A stretch of DNA of 64,000 nt from an uncultured Collinsella sp. Lineage in GTDB: Bacteria; Actinomycetota; Coriobacteriia; Coriobacteriales; Coriobacteriaceae. The stretch is taken from NCBI GenBank assembly GCA_900541015.1, contig UQIB01000006.1:15734-79733 (forward strand). Direction: 5' to 3'. Shown here piece by piece: positions 60,839-64,000 of the stretch (position 1 is its first letter; each line of letters begins with the position of its first letter). The notes under the pieces were generated by a model that worked only from the letters and a program-made list of their open reading frames with translations, was not told the origin of the DNA and did no database searches. The position numbers were made by a program, and so were the translations under genes.

Positions 60839-62125
60839 CTATTGAATCTGCCCGGTATCTCTTTTCCCCGCGTTTCGGACGCTCGGAGCAAGCAGCATAG
60901 CCATCGCAAGCAGTACCATGGTCGCTCCAGAGCCGACGAACCATAACGGAGCTCCAAGCAGATCCGCAAAAACGGAGGGGGCTGCGAGGCCCATGGGCAT
61001 GGCCCACGCCATGATGGTTCCGTAGAGGCCGAAAACGCGGCCTAGGTACTCAGGAGGTATCTGCTCCTGCATAAGGGCAGTCTGGGTTCCCGCGTACAAC
61101 GGGGAGCATGCGCCCATAAGAAAGCTCACCGGCAGGAAAGCAGCGAACAATGACGGGCCGAGCGATCCGGATACGATTGCGGCAATGCCGAAGCCGGCAA
61201 TCGCGGCGACCATGGTGAACGACCTATTGCGGAACCCTCCCGTGGCCGCCAAAATGCCGGACCCAGCCAGCATGCCTGCAGAAAAAAGGATTTCCACCAA
61301 AGCGGCATCCCCCGTGCTACCGCCAAAATGCCCCAAGGTCATTATTGGGAACAATGCCGCGAGCGGAGAGAACGCGAAAGCGAAGACGAACCCGCACCAA
61401 AGAAGGGCGAACAGCCCCCTGTACTCCCTAATCAGCTTGTAGCCGTCCGAAATCTCAGAGAAGAGCTCTCGAACCTTATTGGAAAAGGACAAGCTGCGGT
61501 CGGCTTCATCGAGGCCCCCTGCGTCTATCTGTGCGGCGAGGACGGCTAAAGAAGCGAAAAGCGCTCCCAGCACGTCGAGGACAATCATAGCGGTAATGCC
61601 CGCCACGGGATAAATCACTGCTGCAAGCGCGGCGCCAAGAATGTATCCGCCGGACTGAATCGCCTGAGTCACCCCCGATAGGCGAACGAGATGCTCTGGC
61701 GGGGCGAGATGGGGCGTGAGAGATTGGGAGGCTGGCGTGTAGAACGAAGTACCAACTGCACGGAGAAACAGGGCGATGAGAATTAGCCATGCAGGTAAGC
61801 TGCCGGCCAACGAGGCAATCGCCAAGGCGGCACCCACCGCGGCAATGAAGAGGTCGGCGCCGATGAGGACACGTTTCAAAGGCAGTCTGTCGACAACGGC
61901 GCCCGCAAGGATTCCGAACAAAGCAATCGGCAGAAAGCCTGCCAGCGATGCTAAGGAGAGGAGAGAAGACGACCCTGTCGTGAGGGCGAGATGCCAAATA
62001 AGACCCATTTGGAGAATCGAACTCGTCAATGTCGAAACGAGCTCCCCGCCCCATACGAAACAAAGCTTGAATTGCCATGAATGGCACAGCAGAACAGACC
62101 TGCCCCGAGAGGTTTCAAATATCAT
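60839..62125 (-). CDS. Mef-like MFS macrolide efflux protein
   Basis: 428 residues from ATG 62125; a TTG start at 62176 is possible. Twelve membrane helices of the major facilitator superfamily. Mef landmarks are SILQMGLIWHLAL, ASLAGFLPIALFGILAGAVV, RLPLKRVLIGADLFIAAVGA and QIPPEYLGRVFGLYGTIMAWAMPMG, matching Mef(A) closely in order and spacing. Length is near 405-residue Mef(A). Works with the ABC-F protein downstream. Preceded by a TTGACA/TAATAT promoter, a leader peptide and a hairpin, which suggests inducible attenuation. Confidence 0.88.
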   Translation of the reverse strand: MIFETSRGRSVLLCHSWQFKLCFVWGGELVSTLTSSILQMGLIWHLALTTGSSSLLSLASLAGFLPIALFGILAGAVVDRLPLKRVLIGADLFIAAVGAALAIASLAGSLPAWLILIALFLRAVGTSFYTPASQSLTPHLAPPEHLVRLSGVTQAIQSGGYILGAALAAVIYPVAGITAMIVLDVLGALFASLAVLAAQIDAGGLDEADRSLSFSNKVRELFSEISDGYKLIREYRGLFALLWCGFVFAFAFSPLAALFPIMTLGHFGGSTGDAALVEILFSAGMLAGSGILAATGGFRNRSFTMVAAIAGFGIAAIVSGSLGPSLFAAFLPVSFLMGACSPLYAGTQTALMQEQIPPEYLGRVFGLYGTIMAWAMPMGLAAPSVFADLLGAPLWFVGSGATMVLLAMAMLLAPSVRNAGKRDTGQIQ

Positions 62126-62139
62126 GGTTATGTCCAATC

Positions 62140-62188
62140 GTGAAATGGCGTGCAGAAAAACAGCGCGACGCCACAACAGCGCCGCTTT
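62140..62188 (-). terminator. candidate attenuator hairpin before mef
   Basis: On the minus strand AGCGGCGC and GCGTCGCGCT can pair with small bulges, followed by GTTTTTC. It lies between the leader peptide stop and the mef start, where a macrolide-responsive attenuator would be. Confidence 0.4.
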
Positions 62189-62224
62189 CTAGGCGCTCAT
62201 CCACGTGCGGAAAAGACCAACCAC
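62189..62224 (-). CDS. 11-residue leader peptide of mef
   Basis: GTG start at 62224 with AAAGGAGG upstream gives MVGLFRTWMSA and a TAG stop. It has the strongest ribosome site in this region and precedes mef by about 60-65 bases. Ribosome stalling on such a peptide by a drug could expose the efflux gene. It lacks the classic R/K-X-R/K arrest motif. An alternative GTG in another frame reads VSWLVFSARG. Confidence 0.55.
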   Translation of the reverse strand: MVGLFRTWMSA

Positions 62225-62264
62225 GACACCCCTCCTTTGTTAATTCGGTCTGGCAAACCATGTA

Positions 62265-62294
62265 ATATTAACGAGGCTTGAGTTTGCCTGTCAA
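62265..62294 (-). promoter_or_regulatory. promoter of the mef-msr operon
   Basis: TTGACA (62294-62289) and TAATAT (62270-62265) are separated by 18 bases, a near-consensus sigma-70 promoter, the clearest in the window. Confidence 0.85.
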
Positions 62295-62361
62295 GAATCG
62301 AGCATCGGTAAGGGCAATCCTCTCTGGCCATTCGATTCCTTTTGTATCTTTGGTTGCATAG

Positions 62362-62480
62362 GTGACCCGCCAGGGCTATTACGCGTGGAAGAGGCGCCTG
62401 CCGAGCTGGCCGATGAGGCGCTGAAGATGGCCCTGGTCAGGCGAAACGATCCCAAGGGATGCGTACATCATTCGGATAGT
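62362..62480 (+). pseudogene. IS3-family transposase remnant
   Basis: One frame reads VTRQGYYAWKRRLPSWP, the typical IS3/IS150 OrfB segment. After a frameshift another frame reads LADEALKMALVRRNDPKGC then VHHSDS, corresponding to a later part of the same protein (the HHSD catalytic-strand motif). The bases between are deleted and both ends are missing. No terminal repeats can be identified. Confidence 0.7.
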
Positions 62481-62718
62481 AAGAATGTTGCCAGCAGGTT
62501 TTGCGGCAACCGCAAAGGAGCCGTATCCTGCAGCTGGAATCACGTTGCAGCATCCTGACCCGCATTCCGATTGGCGGACGGCCCGCTTCGGCATCCTGAC
62601 CAGCACAGCGATCGAGCCTTGTCATTCCTTGGATATGCCGGTTGCTCGGGGCGGTCCCGACGGAGGCCCTCGCCTCCCCGGTCCGTGACCCAAGAAGGGC
62701 AAGCATGCTGATCTGCAT
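62481..62718. other. degraded sequence, ending in a truncated yjdF
   Basis: About 240 bases. The minus-strand start MQIS at 62716-62705 is the first four codons of a yjdF copy; the sequence then departs, so the gene is destroyed. No other gene is supported. Confidence 0.6.
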
Positions 62719-62840
62719 GGCTGGTTCCTCCTTTATGTAGACGACCATGCAAAGAAGGGACAACCGAGGAGGCAGGTTACTGATGCGGGCTCCCGCACGC
62801 CCATGACTACCCGACGGGCTGTTTTTCATCTCCGATGCCC
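62719..62840 (-). promoter_or_regulatory. yjdF riboswitch, copy 3 (orphaned)
   Basis: The leader matches copies 1 and 2 through CAGTAACCTGCCTCC, CCCGTCGGGTAGTC and AAAGGAGG. The start hairpin has lost its last pair (CCATGCAA at 62745-62752). The -10 is TGCAAT rather than TACAAT. It no longer controls an intact yjdF. Confidence 0.7.
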
Positions 62841-62939
62841 GCATTGCAGCATGAACGAATGTGCCTCGACATCTCTGCTGGCATGGTACGACTGGGATCG
62901 CACCTCGACGCATCCTTGCGCATACTGCCTTCCAAGTTT

Positions 62940-63130
62940 CGAAACCGGGAAGGAAAGTGTATGTGAGCGACGATATCGGCGCCGATTCGACGCTCGAGAG
63001 GGAGATTGCGCCGATTCTATCCATCGGGGATGCATTCCCGAAGATTCTCATCACTCGCACGAGGCATGAGCCCCATACCCGGGAGGGCGTGCTCGTGCTG
63101 AATTTCGCGAGGTGGCTGCTTGGCGGGTAG
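62940..63130 (+). pseudogene. C-terminal fragment of an AAA-ATPase (DUF4143 type)
   Basis: TLEREIAPILSIGDAFPKIL followed by TRTRHEPHTREGVLVLNFAR and WLLGG and a stop is the typical C-terminal end of ATP-binding DUF4143 proteins. Everything before it is missing. Its upstream flank is homologous to 37480-37600 in block 2, including part of the TTTCGAAAC repeat, so the fragment fused to the riboswitch region by deletion. Confidence 0.65.
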
Positions 63131-63258
63131 GGTTCTGAACGTCGCATTGGGATATCGCGCGACAGGGCACGCAGGGCTGTTTGTGCCCGCACGGGAAACG
63201 CCGTCGCCATGCGGGCGGCCTGTCGTGTCCGATTAGCCTTTTGCTAAACAGGCTTACG

Positions 63259-63744
63259 CCAACTCATGGGCAAGCCACCTGAGACTATTCACTTTGCTTA
63301 TCGTTGACAAAGACCTGTGGCCTGCGGTTTTGTGAACGACTCGTAAGCCACCCGCGTCGACTCACTTACTGTTGAAGCTGGTGGTTTGCAGGCTCAAAGG
63401 CGGTTGAGTTTCAAAACGGGCGTTTTTCGGCGATATCGAGCCTCCAAAGGCGGCTCTCCGTGCCCCTTGGGACAAAAATAAAAACTCAATACTCTGAGTT
63501 TGAAAATGGTTTTTGAAGTTGTCCCAGCTTTTGTCCCCGAAGCCGATGAAACGCGACGTCGCGTCATTCAGCGGCACTCACTTCGAGATGCCGCCGAAAA
63601 CTGGGTGCAACTGGAGTGACGAGACGGCAAAACTATAACCACCGAGTGGGAATAACGGGAACTGGCTTCTGAACTCGCGTTTTGATACCGTCGAGTACCG
63701 CCTGATGCTGATTCGGCGTCGCCGCAGAGCAAAGCCACCAGCGA
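63259..63744. repeat. 486-bp direct repeat, right copy
   Basis: Counterpart of 58507-58991 in the same orientation. It includes the weak att-like site at 63641 and is followed by its own terminator. Confidence 0.75.
63641..63655. other. attachment-like site att5 (degenerate)
   Basis: ACCGAGTGGGAATAA, 12 of 15 matching the guaA core. Confidence 0.45.
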
Positions 63745-63759
63745 AATAGTGGGAATAAT

Positions 63760-63795
63760 AGCCCTCGAACCCTCTGGTTCGAGGGCTTTCTTTTT
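63760..63795 (+). terminator. intrinsic terminator at the right end
   Basis: AGCCCTCGAACC pairs with GGTTCGAGGGCT over a 4-base loop, followed by TTCTTTTT. Confidence 0.85.
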
Positions 63796-64000
63796 GCATG
63801 TCAACCTGGGAAAACGACAAGATTATTCCCAAGTGCCCCTACTGGACGGCACGGCGGAGTACTCGGCGGTACGGGAACGATAGGGCCCTGCGAGAATAAT
63901 TCACAATTAGGGTCCCACGAGGGCCGATTTCGCGCGGCCGAAACTAAGTTGAAACTGCGTGGCGGATTCAAGCCCTCGTCAATTGAATTTGCCAAGGTCA
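63796..64000. other. right window edge, no gene assigned
   Basis: About 200 bases with a minus-strand 64-codon frame (ANSIDEGLNPPRSFNLVSA) that enters from the edge; no ribosome site or family resemblance is visible. Confidence 0.3.

Larger units (their letters stand above)
58903..63640. mobile_element. guaA island block 4: macrolide resistance-type module
   Basis: About 4.7 kb between att-like sites 58888 and 63641, flanked by 486-bp direct repeats. It carries msr(D)-like and mef-like genes, an IS3 remnant, a riboswitch with a destroyed yjdF and an AAA-ATPase fragment. Confidence 0.55.

Noticed and set aside
62437..63210. 257-codon minus-strand frame over the third riboswitch
   Set aside because: It joins the riboswitch, four yjdF codons and degraded sequence; there is no coherent protein.
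63745..63760. Att-like TAGTGGGAATAATAG at the right end
   Set aside because: Shares the GTGGGAATA core but lacks the flanking bases; likely chance or a decayed duplicate.

Overview
The window looks like a chromosome segment of a high-GC gut Actinobacterium, most likely Collinsella or a close Coriobacteriia relative. This is inferred from gene content: a type III glutamine synthetase, MurT and GatD fused in one protein, MetH split from its reactivation domain, an alpha-glucoside PTS with a GH4 enzyme, and Coriobacteria-style conjugative genes. No 16S rRNA gene is present to confirm it. Codon use and base composition change to the right of guaA, where core genes give way to accessory DNA.

Bases 1-28792 are core genome. 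In order: a DUF711 protein cut by the window edge; a methionine operon (metF, MetH reactivation protein, MetH without that domain); glnN behind a strongly structured leader; a repeat-rich patch with tRNA-Glu; murT-gatD fusion; two TPR-like proteins; iron alcohol dehydrogenase, glycerol dehydrogenase and a deleted glycerol dehydrogenase paralogue; a ferredoxin-type protein; an alpha-glucoside locus (GntR regulator, zinc dehydrogenase, PTS EIICB, 6-phospho-alpha-glucosidase) with palindromic operators; ychF; a small divergent XRE locus; asparaginase; guaA.

From the guaA stop codon onward the sequence reads as a stack of integrated elements. The last 15 bases of guaA (ATTGAGTGGGAATAG) recur exactly at 36788 and in degenerate form at 56439, 58888 and 63641. 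They cut the accessory DNA into four blocks. Block 1 (28.8-36.8 kb) is a defence island: double-XRE regulator plus ApeA-like HEPN protein, orphan RelB, Abi-like HEPN protein, PHP-ATPase (TrlF-like) pair and a broken DUF262 gene. Block 2 (36.8-56.4 kb) is a conjugative element with VirB4, VirD4, VirB6, PrgI, cell-wall hydrolase, sortase and pilin-like adhesin, a DnaC-like ATPase, a replication-initiator-like gene with iteron-like repeats, and an excisionase. I see no integrase or relaxase in it. Block 3 (56.4-58.9 kb) holds a second yjdF and an Abi_2 gene with tandem repeats after it. Block 4 (58.9-63.6 kb) holds a mef/msr(D)-like macrolide efflux and ribosome-protection pair with a leader peptide, IS3 and AAA-ATPase debris, and a third yjdF riboswitch whose gene is destroyed.

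Several modules recur across the blocks: the yjdF riboswitch (three copies), a covarying hairpin next to two att sites, and a ~486-bp repeat flanking the efflux module. This suggests repeated accretion of related elements at guaA followed by decay. The most promising little-described candidates are the double-XRE/ApeA-like pair, the Abi genes with adjacent structured RNA, the TrlF-like pair, and the GIY-YIG-like two-gene cargo of block 2.
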